64,000 nt of DNA from Hypomesus transpacificus (lineage: Eukaryota > Chordata > Actinopteri > Osmeriformes > Osmeridae): NCBI RefSeq assembly GCF_021917145.1, contig NC_061070.1:12177390-12241389 (forward strand). Direction: 5' to 3'. Of the stretch, positions 1 to 14,900 are shown in pieces. Numbering within the stretch: the first letter of the stretch is position 1; each line of letters begins with the position of its first letter. The translations under genes were made by a program, and so were the position numbers. The notes beneath the pieces are model-generated. The model did no database searches and was not told the DNA's origin. It saw only the letters and a program-made list of their open reading frames with translations.

Positions 1-2900
1 CCCAACTCCTCCTGGTGTGAATGGGTGAATGAGAGGCAAAAAATGAAAAGCGCATTTAGCGCCTCTAAGGCAGAAAAGCGAATATAAATGCAGTCCATCC
101 TCTCCACCAATATTCTCCATCTGAATGGCATTACAATGTCACGACCCAAAAAGACAGAGCACAAGGATTAGCTTCATGCGTCTTTTCAAACTCCAGTCCC
201 TGCATCTCCTCTCAAAGTAAAGGCATAGAGATGTCCTGAATTGACCTTCAGTCTGGAGAGCAAAATATCTCAGCAGAGTCCTATTCCTTGAGTCCCGCTC
301 CTGGAGACAGAACAGTGGATGATCACTACTCTCTGAGGACCCTGAAGACCCATGCCTCAGTGAAGCAGCTTCATTAGTCATGCATAATGCATCCACTACT
401 GTACTACTCATCTTTTCCAAGACCCAGGAAGAACCAATAGAGATTATATTGTGACATTCATATGCAAGCTGTAGTATGTCTCAAATGAGGAGAAACTGGT
501 ATGTAAAATTTGATATTTCCATAACTTGTCTGTTGATAATTAATTGGCATACCTGCATGCATGATGTGTGTGACATTTAAACATGCATTTTCTGGACATA
601 TTTCAAGATGGTTAATTTGAATGGAAAATTGACAGTAAAGAAATACAATACAAATCCAATTTCAAACACAAGCTGCTGCAGCATACCATAAGAATCAACA
701 TAATTTATTTGTCTGACCACTACTCAGCCAGATTAAACAAATGTGGGGATGTCTTTATCTTTGCAGCTTCATGTGCACATACTGTCATCAAATAATGCAG
801 GGTGATTTTTGCTTGTTCGTTGGGCAGCTTCATCTCTATGCAAAAGCCCATTCCCCAACTCACAAATTCATTAAGCTATGACAGCACTGGTCAAACACAG
901 ATTGAACTTCACAAACAAAGGAGCACAATCTAATCAGCTGGATACTAAATTGCACAGACTGGGCATTTAGGCATTGAGTGACAGGTTGCTTTTGTTCAGT
1001 GGAACTGCTCCATAAGATTTGTCCTTGTTGATAATTTTCAAGCGATCATTAGAATGGGGTTGTAATCTGAACACTTTGAAGAAGGTTTATTTAAACAAAT
1101 AAATATATATATAGGTTTTGACATGGTGTATAAAAACTACATATAACAATTGTGATAATGGCTTTCACGTGTTACTTGATGACACGGATATAAATGATGC
1201 AAGTTTCCACATTCCGTCTGGAAAGTGACCATGCTTGAAAACCTCAAGCCAAATTGCATTTCTTATTCAACAGTTCTTTCAGGCATTTTGGTTCATTGCT
1301 TTTCTTGGAAATAATTTGGATATGGAAGAAAGGATTTTACCTACAGTTGGAAAGTTTGTGAGTGAATTACTTCATTTGTTATTTTCTGTATAACTCTAGC
1401 TACCACTCAACCCTATTAACACATGGGCAGTTAAAGGCTTCTCAAGAAGTGGTTCTTCAATATTCCCATACTGAACTGTGACAATCTGTTTTTGCTAAAC
1501 CAGTGTGCATAATCTGATTCACTGCTTTTAGAGCATGCTCCAACACAAACGGGATAAGCTCTTTACATAATATTTTGGCTCAATAGAGTGTCAGAGTATG
1601 CCTTGTATGGAATAAGCCGAATCAAATACCTTCCTGTAGGCAAAAGATGGACATGTTCCACAAAACAGTGTTTTTTCTATTACTTACCATGGATGTGATT
1701 TTCCTGTGTTCTTCCCTTGCTTTCTGTCATGTTCCCAGCTCTTACACCGCCCCTAGATTTATCCACAATGACCTATTTCTCTACAGTTCCATGTATGTAA
1801 AGCACATTTATACTCCTGTGGATGATCGTAAAGGGGTTTTGTGCTACCAGAAGTTCAAGATTGAGTTTATTTGGAAACACACTTAAATGTGTCAAATACA
1901 ATAACTGGACTTTGTGTGTGTGTTCCAATCGCCTTTAAAGCAATCTTAGGATTTCTTTCCTCTTCATCAGAGGAACTACAGTATGGTTAATTAGTTTGTG
2001 CTTTGGTTTGATTGTTATTAATTATGCAGACTTAAACAGAACCAGTAATTACAAAGAACAGCTTTCTGTCCTGTGCAGAACAATAGGCTTGTTAATTGTA
2101 TTTGTATACTCAGTATGCTCATTAGCTGCAGGGAAGCAAGGGTTTCAAATTGAACTGTTTCTTGTGGTTGAAGCAGAATAATTAGGCGTGGAGATTGGGA
2201 TCACTGTGTGACTGTATCACATCTGAAGTAATCAACTTGAAGATGACCTGCTCCTTATCTAACAAAGGCATGTTTCACTTACGTTTTATTGATCAAAATC
2301 CATCTTTTCAGATCACTTGAGTGAATGAGCAAATGTATCACTGCATGAATGGTATGTTCAGTATGTATCTTCATGATCCGGTAGTGCCTTCGAGATCATT
2401 AGTGTTGCTTCTGACAAGGTCCTCTGACTCCGCTACTCTAGTTAAATGCCTGACATGTTGAACACAGAATGTCATTAATCAAAGTAGATTCAGGTTTTAG
2501 ATGACAGTTTGACAGGAGATCAGAAACGTTCCTCATTCCAGTCCAAGACCCATCTCTGACAGTGCTACGTACTGTAGGCTGGAGTGAGTGGCTGTGCCTC
2601 TCAGTAAATCTGTAATGCGCACAGCAGTTAGGCTCGTCCACTCTGCTATTGATCAACATGGTCCCTCCGGAGGCTTACATTTTGGATGGTGGGATTGATC
2701 TCTTTATGAAATAATGCGATCAAACTCAGATTAACTGTGGGCCGGGCATCCAGACGCAGGGAATGATGCCTTTAGTTTGAATCATGGTTGCATTGTTCCC
2801 GAGCCGGACAGTTGGATGGAGTTTGTGTGTGTGTATGTGTGTGTGTGTGTTGGGGGGGTATGCGTGTGTGTGGGGGTGCGCACGAGAGACAAGAGAGAGA

Positions 2901-2987
<87 letters not shown>

Positions 2988-3530
2988 TAAAGAGAGAGTC
3001 GATACAACAACAGCAATATAAAATAATTGTCAGAATTACCTTGATCCCATCTTCTAAGCCAGCAGAGAAACTAAATCTTTTTACAGATGTGAGAAATTCA
3101 TGATCCCTTTCTGGCTTTCGGATTTAGATATAATGCCTATTTTTCATCTAAAAAAGTATGAGGCATTTTGGGATATCTGAAAATTAGGGGATTATAACCG
3201 ACTCAGACCCCTTGCTGAAGTGGGATCCTTGTTATTGCTGTCTTCTTCATGCTTGTGTCAGTTTATATGTGGGCATAGAAACGCTCTGCAACATCAATGG
3301 AAAGCTGTTACATTTAAGTGCACAGCTTTAGTGTACCTGAACTTTTCAGCAACCAAATCGCAAGCCCAAAATGAGATACCTTTTTCAAATATCGCAGTGC
3401 TCATATTCCCACCAAACTGCATTTCAAGTATGGGAAACGTTTTATGTATAGCATTCTTTTTAGAATCATCTTTGGACAGAGGTTTCGAGACAGTTTTGCT
3501 GAACCACAGACAGCAAACAGATAAACCACA
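1..3530. other. Non-coding, probably last intron of SYNDIG1
   Basis: I see no coding exon here. Short open frames have no recognisable protein similarity and no flanking splice logic. The terminal SYNDIG1 exon starts at 5829 with an acceptor site, so this stretch is most simply its preceding intron. I looked for the upstream exon that encodes the first hydrophobic segment of the family and did not find it. The only distinct structure is the GT/GA microsatellite at 2823-2985. Confidence 0.5.
2823..2985. repeat. Compound (GT)n / G-run / (GA)n microsatellite
   Basis: A GT-rich stretch (about 2823-2880, with an internal run of seven G) passes into a pure (GA)n tract from about 2914 to 2985. The open frames across it on both strands encode Arg-Glu or Ser-Leu dipeptide runs and are artefacts of the repeat. 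Confidence 0.95.
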
Positions 3531-3752
3531 TACAGCTCTGGAAAAAAATTAAGAGACCATTGCACCTTTTTCTTTTCTTTCCAAATAATTAGAAAATGAA
3601 TATTTTGAGTGAGGAACTGAAGGATTCAACTTACAGTGGCCTCTTAAATTGAACACTTCTGTTCCTCATTCAAATTTTCCTCCAAATTTTCCTTCATTTT
3701 TGGAAAGGAAACAAAAAGGTGCAGGGTTCTCTTAATCTTTTCCAGAGCTGTA
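3531..3752. mobile_element. 222-bp foldback MITE with TA-flanked inverted repeats
   Basis: The left end begins TACAGCTCTGGAAAA. The right end is its reverse complement, TTTTCCAGAGCTGTA. The two arms stay complementary for about 55 bp (through the CACCTTTTT and CTTTCCAAA stretches) and then again around the GAGGAAC/GTTCCTC blocks, so almost the whole element folds into one hairpin. TA at both outer edges fits TA target-site duplication, as in Tc1/mariner-type MITEs; that family assignment is inferred. There is no coding capacity, and a short open frame crossing the left end is accidental. Confidence 0.85.
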
Positions 3753-5827
<2,075 letters not shown>

Positions 5828-5828
5828 G

Positions 5829-5987
5829 ACGAACAAGGCGGTGTCAAAAGGGGACTTCCACCTGGCCAGCTCCAGCTCCCGGCGAGCCCTGTTCCTGGCT
5901 GTTCTGTCGATCACTATCGGGACAGGCATCTACGTGGGTGTGGCCGTGGCCCTCATTGCATACCTCTCCAAAAACCACCACTTGTAA
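5829..5987 (+). CDS. syndig1: SYNDIG1-like synapse differentiation-inducing protein, terminal coding exon
   Basis: This exon encodes the last 52 residues of SYNDIG1 (TMEM90B family, CD225/dispanin type), a membrane protein that associates with AMPA receptors and promotes excitatory synapse development. The exon opens after CTTAG with the residues [11 protein letters not shown]. It carries an [18 protein letters not shown] block that leads into the C-terminal membrane segment, then [14 protein letters not shown], and ends in SKNHHL with TAA at 5985-5987. This is very close to the mammalian C-terminus as I know it. Upstream exons are not in the window, so the rest of the protein cannot be judged. 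The downstream neighbour is CST7 on the same strand, as in human 20p11. A possible poly(A) signal is ATTAAA at 7110-7115. The unusual point is the very long (TC)n acceptor tract. Confidence 0.93.
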   Translation, partial: TNKAVSKGDFHLASSSSRRALFLAVLSITIGTGIYVGVAVALIAYLSKNHHL

Positions 5988-8900
5988 CCTTGCACTGCCC
6001 AGCCCACGCCCCCCCCCCGCCCCCCCCCCCCGCACCGCATGGTTGGCCGGTTGTGCCAGGGGTGTGGCTCACCCACGGGCAATCAGAAACACTTCTGCAA
6101 ATCACAGGCCAGTGGAGTTCTGCCATGTCATGACGAAGACCGACATACTCATTGTATGTAACATGAGAGGGGATGTGACATGGACGAAAACCGTCTGTTA
6201 ACTGTCAAGTTCTTCTCTTATTTTGACAAACCGTCACATGAACTGTAAACTGTTTCTTGCCATTTCTCCTCATGATGACAGATGGTTCTGTTTTCGCCAT
6301 TGTCTCTCTGAGTTGTGTTTCGGTTTTGCCATAAAACTGCACATGTTGACAACATATCCGTCCTAAGAGCATATGTTTACAGGATGTTCTCTCTAAACAC
6401 TCGAGCAGGGAGTTGTGGAGCTGGGTGTTTTATGACCTGCTATATCCACCACCCTATCACTCATGTCTGGCAGCTCCCGTCAAGAATTATGAGAGTGGAT
6501 TAAAGGGCTGCTAATGCTGTCAGTTATTTACACACCCAGTCCACTTTCATTTACACTGCTACTGAACATTTCCATAGCATATCAGACTTTGTTGGTTGTG
6601 CAAAGCTGTGTGTACATAGTGTTGAGCCTACTCACACTGGGTTGTTCAAACGTAATGTTTTAAGTTCCATGTACGGGCAATAGGCTTCTGTGTGAGAGGC
6701 CACCATGCTTGTATTGTCTCCTTGTCCGTTTTATAATGGGAGCATGGGAGCATCCCCACAGCACAACGATATCACATACAGTATATGTCACACGCCTACA
6801 GTTTGGAGGGATAACCTTACAATGTTTTGATTCTGTCTGTCGGAAATAATGCACCTGGCTGCATCTCCTGTGACAGAAGCAGCTTACGCAGAGATACTCT
6901 GGTGTTGATATGCACAAATCAATAGGGGAAAGAGTCCTTGAGGGCTGCAGGAGCCATAGCTGTATATACCTTGTGATTACTATTGTTTATACAAGACTCA
7001 CAGGAAGGGAAGACATGCAATGTTGAAACTGATGTATAGATCTATGTTGCTGCTGTATACTGCTATGTCACAGTTTTAAGACTTCAATCAGTGTTTTTTC
7101 GATTTGCTAATTAAATGTTGTATTTCATTTAAACGATGACTATCATTTCATGTCAGTAATGTCCACATGGGTTTAACATGACCCCTAATTGTAACGCATG
7201 TGTCAGTAATAGCTGCACTTAGGTTGCAGCTTTTGCTTTATCCACCAATATGTAATATTAACTGCAAGGAATATTGCTTTTTTAATTAACAGAAACGTTG
7301 TACCTGCACAAACTCACACAAAGACCCAATGAACAGAGTGCTTACGGGAGTCAGCTCAATTATAGACCCTACTCCACTCCACTCTGCCTGCCTGCCCCTC
7401 CACTCCACCCAAAATGACTAATTACCTTCAGCACACCTTGTGCATATTTCATAGCAGTAGCAACTCACTGCCTGTCAGGAATATTAGCTTTGCAGCCAGC
7501 TGAGATGATTCGTCTATTTAACATGACGCTGCTGGTGCCGTAATGGCACTCTGCATCCATTCCCTCCTTCTCTGTCTCTCAATACGAGCCCATGGCTGAG
7601 GGAGGACCCTATGGAGGTTATCAGAGAGAGAGGACTGGGCTGCTCTCTCGCTAATGAGACATTCAGCCTTGGTCGGATGTTCAGTCGGAGGTAATTAATG
7701 AAGCCCTGAAGTGCTCGCCACGATTTTCCATGTCGAGGAGGGAGTAGGGGGGCTGGTGGAAAGAGTGTGAGGGTGCGTGTGTGTTTGTGTCTTTATATGA
7801 GGGCTGAAGGTGGGGTGCGTTGGATCAAATCTTCCTTCGTGGCACACTACAGGCATGTGCACAGAGGATGAATGCTTTCTCTTTGTTTTGTTTTCACATC
7901 CTGTAACCTCAAGCCTGGCGCCGAGACGGATGGACAGCGTGTGGGCCTGGCCTAAGCACACCCGCTAAGTGAATCCTGAAGGCCGTGTATTCCATCCTGA
8001 TTCATACGAGAGTGATCAGCTGAAAGGCTCACAGTGAGTCACTGGGCACAGGACTCAGCCAAGGCAGCTAAAGTCAAGCTGTTAAGAGAGATGACAACAA
8101 AGAAACACTCCCTGCATCCTGGCAGCGCGGTTGAGAGGCTGACACAAAGAAACAGATCTGAACGACACAGCAACCTGTAATCCGATACTACAACGTCTTT
8201 ACTGTTTAGGTAGCAAACACCATGTTGCCATAACAAACTCGAAAGGGACTCTTCTGTACGGCCACGGTGGTGGAACGCCACCTCGCACTCCATCACCAGA
8301 GAGAAGTCTTGACCTTTAACGTATCGACAATGCCGAGTTCTCTTCATTCCCACGCAGCACAGCAAGCTGTAAGATGGCCCTCTATGGGGCTGGCAGCTTC
8401 CTTCATTCCTAATGCAAACATAACACAAACCACGGCTGTGGTAAGTCCACAGGTTTAGTCCACATCCACATCTTATAGAGGTTAAATTGTGGTGTGTGTT
8501 TGATGGGTGGCGACCAGGCGGGGGTGATGGGTAATTAACCTAATGCTCTGTGGCATCCATGTTTATATTCCCTGGCACACATCTGATTTTGTGGAGATGA
8601 TGATTGAGCAGACCATTTATATGCATTATTGTCGTCAGCATCCCCCTAAGGCAATTGGATGGGAGGAAGATCATTGATCATTGTTGATGTAGTCAGTGTC
8701 TCCTGAGGCCCGCCTTAACGTTTGATTGTCAGCTTCAAAACCTCCTTTCCTAACAAAGGGTCCCATCGTTGTTCTTATCAGAGTTGGCAGGGTACAATCT
8801 GAAAGCAGATAAGTCATTCAAAACATTGATTAGCACGACCCTGCTGTCTTTCATGTCAAACTCTCAAAGTCGGAGAGTTAATCGAAATCGTCTTGGTCAA

Positions 8901-11900
8901 TACTTCCAGATGTTTTAAAAGGGACTTGTACAAATGACGTGACAAAGAAATACCTGGCTAGTCAACCAAAACAAGCAAAATAAATGGAAAGGTGCTAACA
9001 GTTGTTATGGGTTCTGCCTGGGTATGGTCTGGCCAAAAGGCATCATAGCTGATTAATCGCGGCAGCTGTTTTCCACCCTAAGTCCATTAATTAGAAATGA
9101 ACAGTAATTGAGTTTCTATCCACAGAAACACTGGAGCTGGCTCTGCTGCATAGATATCACCCAAACAGATTGAAGAAGTATTTGCTGGGAAGCTTCGAGA
9201 GTGGAAGGTGTTTGAAACTGAAGATAGACAAGTTGTTGAGGTTTTGGAAAAGATGGGGATTGTGTGTCCTGTGAGGGCCGACGCATTGTAGAGTGTTTCA
9301 CAACATTAACAAAAAATCAAAGAGGATGAAGGCCACATCTGATGACAATGTACCACATTTTAACAACCCACTTCAATGTTCCATCTAAAACTCAATCATT
9401 CTTTGTTCAAATCGAATCTGATCAAGTTCTGGCCTGTCATAATAGCTACAATGAGTAACAGTGCTTTGGACTCGCCCTATTCAATGGCTATCTCTCTGTG
9501 GTTTAAATGTTAATTAATGTGCAAGTGGGGCATCAATGTATAAGAGCCCACAGCTGTAGCATGGAGCCATGATGACTCAACCCACTCTCTATCTTTCTCG
9601 CTCTCTCATCTCTGAATAATTAATTAATCTCCCCTCTCAGAGGCCAACAACTCTCTTGATGGGTGAGTGGTGAGGAGAACTGCTGAGGTAGCAAGCTAGG
9701 TCAACTGGAGACAGGAGGACATACTGATCCCAGAATATCCCTTGTGTCTTTCCAATGGTGATTCCAGACAAACAGGAACCAGTGACCATCATAGACTACT
9801 GAACATTACAGCTACACAAAGCCACCCAGACAATCTGCAATGTGAAATAAACAAGTTGTTACTGGTCGCCTTACTGATCAATTTCACAGAGCACACACTC
9901 TCACAGGGATCCTATGGACATGATTTGTTACGAAATGAGAGAGAGAGACAGAGAGAGAGAGAGAGACATAGACAGAGAGAGAGAACGAAATAATATAAAG
10001 ACAATTCTGTCCAGGCCTTGCTTGCAATCACAGCTGAAGACCCAGATGCATTTGACTCTGGGCTTGTGAGACAACATTACAACATACCTATCAGACTATA
10101 CGCTGACAGAAAATGATGGCTCTCAGTCGTACGTAAGGTAATTTGTGAGATAGGGTATGTCACCAATTATTTTTTAATGCACTCAGAATGCTATAATATC
10201 ATCAACATTTCTTCCATTGCAGAATTTCTAGACAAGAGTTACAAATATATTTTAAATTGCTTTTGGAATAGGATGACTCAGTTGTTTGATAGAAGTTGTT
10301 GCGTGATGTCTTACAGCATTATCCAAACATTGCACTGAATGAAACGGACCATAGGCTAGGTCAGACAGCAGCTTCCTGAGGAACACTAATGAGGAAGTTA
10401 GCCAATGATGCAGACACACACTTCCACCTGGTTAAGGGGGGCACAGCCACGCTCTGCTTACCGGCTACTTCCATTAGCTCATATTACCCATTGGAGCCTA
10501 AGGAAACACCAAAAAAGGTCTGGCACACGCAACCATCCTCGAATGAAGCAATGAAGTCTGAATAGGGGTGGTGTTTGGGATTGAGGGGGGTTCAAGAAAA
10601 GAATGAAGAAAAAGACATAGAGCTTCTTTTCGGCAGAGGAGGGAATATTTCAAGAGCATTTAATGCAGTCAAATGGAATTACAATGACGTTTTAATTGCT
10701 ATGCAAATGCTGGGCGCTCTGGGAAAGACACATCTCCCATGTGGTCTCTATTTTCCTTCAGCAGACACCATCTCCATTCCTTGGCTGGACTCGCCAACTT
10801 ATGAAAGTCTCTGAAGTAATTACATAATACTGGATACATCCCATGCTTCCATGCCCACAGGAAACACAGGGCACTAAACAGCAGAGTACAGTTTAAGGAC
10901 AGATTTTATAAGAGCATTAAAACAGTAAAACTGTATACTTAGAGGTCGGATAACATCGTTGGATAGTGGAAATGCATTTAGTGCGTTGTACAGTTTATTG
11001 CTTGTTGAGGAACACGGTTTCCCTTTTGTGTAATGGGTCGGAAGTGATCCCAGAAATGATCAAATGAACCTTCTCTCATGCCATACTCGGAGCCATGTCA
11101 AGTTCATGTGTGATGTCTTTGGCAGTTTCGGTTTCTTGTGTGTTTTTCGTAAAATCATCCAGGAAAATGGAACAACAGGAAGCAACCTGCTTGATGCATG
11201 ATGACTGCACATTCACATTCCAGATGGTTGCCTGCACGCGCACCCCCTTATCATGTCCAATTGCAGAACAGCATGAGCAAATTGTGGCATACAAAAAGTA
11301 CACGCATCTTCGAAGCTACAACAATGTCATGGCCATATCCCCTTTGTCGTCTCATAAGGCTTGCATTCCAGACACAGAATCAGGGGGATACGTGGATGTT
11401 CAGAGCCCATTCCACACAAAGTCATCGGCTTACAGTATGCACTTTACAGTATGTAGGGGGTGATACATTATGCATCATTTAAAGCAGAGCATTTATAGCC
11501 TTGCTAAATGATGACAAGAATATGGATTAAGAAAAAATCCATCAACCACTGCAGAAAGTTACTAGTTACTCAACAGTAAGATCCCAGCCCTGTGTGAGGG
11601 GCTGACCCATAAGCTCTTAGTCACAGAATGACATTTACTGACCTTATCTTCACCAACATGGCTGTCTTTAAAAGCCCATGCACATTCATCCTAAACAACC
11701 AGGTTAGACTTCCCTCAGCAATCATCTGTAGTTGTAGCTCTATCCTCTACAGTTTGCTTCAAGCAAATTGCTTAAACAACAGTTGGACGGCAGTTATTTC
11801 CACTTACTTCCCATGATGCTCTCACAGAGTGAGTGTAATTATAGTCATGTTTGTGTTGTGTGTATGCACCACAAACAGCTTGAAAGCAGTCGAGGATTAG

Positions 11901-14900
11901 GGCTGGAGTATGTGTAGAAAAATTCCTATGATCAATGCAGATTCTCTGTTTTGGAAATCGCAAGTAAAGTTGGTAGGGGGCTGGGGAGGCGGAACAGAGA
12001 CCCCAGATTAACACCCAGAAGTCATCAATCACAACCTTCCCCTTCTAGACAAACAAGGCAGGAATTCTACTCTCAGCCGAGCCATTGCTTGATATAATAG
12101 TATTCCTCAGTGTATTGCTTCCTGAAATACAATAAAGCATTCAAACAAGGCATACCCCTTCGGCAAATATGAGCTGCCAGTTTTGGAAATTAAAGTGTTA
12201 TTAATGGTTATGAAATGATAAGCAGGTTTGAGTTCGGAGACCACAACTGGGGAATCGTTCTTTATTTTAAGTATCTTGTTTTGCTTGCTTGGGTGCTGTT
12301 GCTAGGTTACATCCAGGTAACACAATGCAGTATGTCCTTGTTTAAACTGGTGAGAAATGAGCTTCAGCTTTATCCTTTAAAAAATCATTTTCAGAGGATC
12401 ACTGGCTGGACGTGGCTCAAGTACATGCCACAACACATAAATCCTTTCAAATGAATGACAAAATAAGACAGTTCTCTTTGATGAATGCGCTGCAGGTACA
12501 GTAGGAGGAGAGTACTGTCATTCAACCTTGGTTAGATTTGGATGCATGTGAAGTTCCCATCAGGCATGTCAGATGGGGAGATATGGCCCAGATTTATCTG
12601 AGAAAGCGTTATCTTTTCACTGGGCATGCCTTGTAACCTGTTGACAAATCGGCCTTGTCGTGACAGAAGCAAAAAGGGACATCCAAACAAGATGTCTCTC
12701 AAATCCTGTTTGAGTGTACTAGGTTTCCGTCAGAAAAACGCAAACACAATAACTCCTTTGAGAAAGACAGTGACTCACAAGCACACCCAAGTCTTTTCTA
12801 ACAATGTTGATTATGTCAAGAACAATTTCAAATAAATGTAATAAATCACAAATCACCCCCATATTTATTAACCTATCAACTCTAGAAGTTCTCTAAGGAA
12901 TATGCAGAGGTAAATCTAAATGCTAGTTTTGGATTAAATCAGGCTTTGGGCAGAACACGTGAAACCCCACAGAAGGGGTCCGCATGTGCTGGTGAGTGTC
13001 TGGAAGATGGCATTTGATGGTCAAGTGTGTTCTGTTCAAATGACACAGGTATCCTGTAACTGAAGCACACAATCCAAAGAGCTGTCTAAATGGATATGAT
13101 GATATCTGCAGGGGAAAGCTGACATGATATTAAAATGTCAGAGTGAAGATTGAACTGCATTCAATGTCTTTTCACTTGCAATGATTTGTTGCTGTTAGCT
13201 AAATGTACTGTAACATCATGTTTGTCAAACTACTCAGACATTTGGGAGCAACATTATTTACTTAAGCTGATTTATAATCTACCTCCCGAGAAATGTTCCA
13301 ACGAGTTAAACTGCCATTATGGCTGATCCACTTGTGCCAATTAACCTGGCGGCAATCAAAAGTTAATTTGGTGCATGATGAACATATTATTGCCATGGTG
13401 TTTTCACACATTTCACAGCAGGCTCTACATGAAGTGTGTCTGTGTGTGTGTGTGTTTGTGTGCATAGGAACAATATGGTGAGCCCTCAGTGTGAACGCAG
13501 ATGGCCTCCCTCCACACAGAAATCAAACCCTGTTTACAGTGTTTACGCGTGTGGACAACAGCTCAGTGTTGCACTGACATCACAATGCTGTCAGTGTCTC
13601 AAGGGAGTGTTCAGAGGATGAAAACCCTATAACGTAATGGGCAAACAACTCAGATGAAGTAAGGATATGATATATGAATATGATAATGTAACAATGATTT
13701 ATAGTTTGGGGGTGAAAAAAAAAATCTAAAATGCAGCCACAGGGGAGCAATTGGTAACCAAGCACCACCCCTGTCTGGCAGTGTGTCTATGCATACCACC
13801 CTATCCCAAAGCCCATGACTCAGGTGCTTAAAAAAATAGAAAAAATAGAACGAAGAACGAAGAAGGAAAGGGTGCATCAGCCAGGGTGCATGTGCTTTTA
13901 TGTCTGCGTGGGCTATGTGGGTGGAGGTCAATTTTATTTTAAACCAAGGAAGGAAGACTGTCATACATTGTAAATTGACATTTTTATTTTAGTTCCAATG
14001 AAGGATTTTATGGGACATTATATAGAGAGCCTGAAGTGAATCCAACAGCCCAACCCACAGTGAAAACCCGCTCCAATCAATAAACAGAAAAATTACCTTT
14101 CTGAGCAGTTACATATGTTTCTGAAAGGTTTAGTGCGTGAGAGATGCAGAGAGCTGTGTGGGCTGATCTCCGAGAGGCAGGGACGATATGCACCTCAGCG
14201 TTTCTTGTCATCGGCCAATGTGAAGGACAGTTTTAGAATAGGGTAGGAACCTCTATATGACATTGAGGCTGGGGGGAGGGGAGGGGAGTGTTTTATTTGA
14301 CAGCCGTCAAATCGAACTGTTGAAGCTTGGTCATTGACAGTGGTTTTAAGGTTTTGTATTTGTAGATTAAGCCTGTAATAGTAAAAAATGTATTTCATAC
14401 AGAGAAATGACTAGGAGACATTGTCATAAAATTGTATTATAGCTGGAATTTAATTTCCCATTATCCAGAAAACGTCAATGACAAACCTCAACACTCACAA
14501 AGACACAACAGTCAGTTAAGGACACTCCAGAAAGCCACTCCATTGACATACACAATTTGTACACCAAGAAACAGAACACAATCGATGGTGTTTCAGTCCT
14601 GAATTTTTCAAATACTCTTAATAAAATGTATAAAGAGTTATATGCAACAATGGCACCACATACATGCAGACAATGTCCACCAAGTTTGTGGTGGATCTCA
14701 ACAAAATTGAATATGTCAGGAGTTGTTGAATGATGATGTTAAACGTCATGGCACAAGACAGAGCATGTTTCAGTCCCCACTATAAGCTGTTGCCTAGACA
14801 CCATTGATAATTTTCTGGGGACGTTGTAGCTGTGACGTTGACAAAGCCCCTGCAGGTAGAGTTTCCAAAATGCCAAATCCTTAATGTCTGGGTCATTTGA

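Noticed and set aside
8039-8428. 129-aa minus-strand open frame in the SYNDIG1-CST7 gap
   Set aside because: No domain, signal or conservation clue; it overlaps possible regulatory AT-rich DNA only by neighbourhood.
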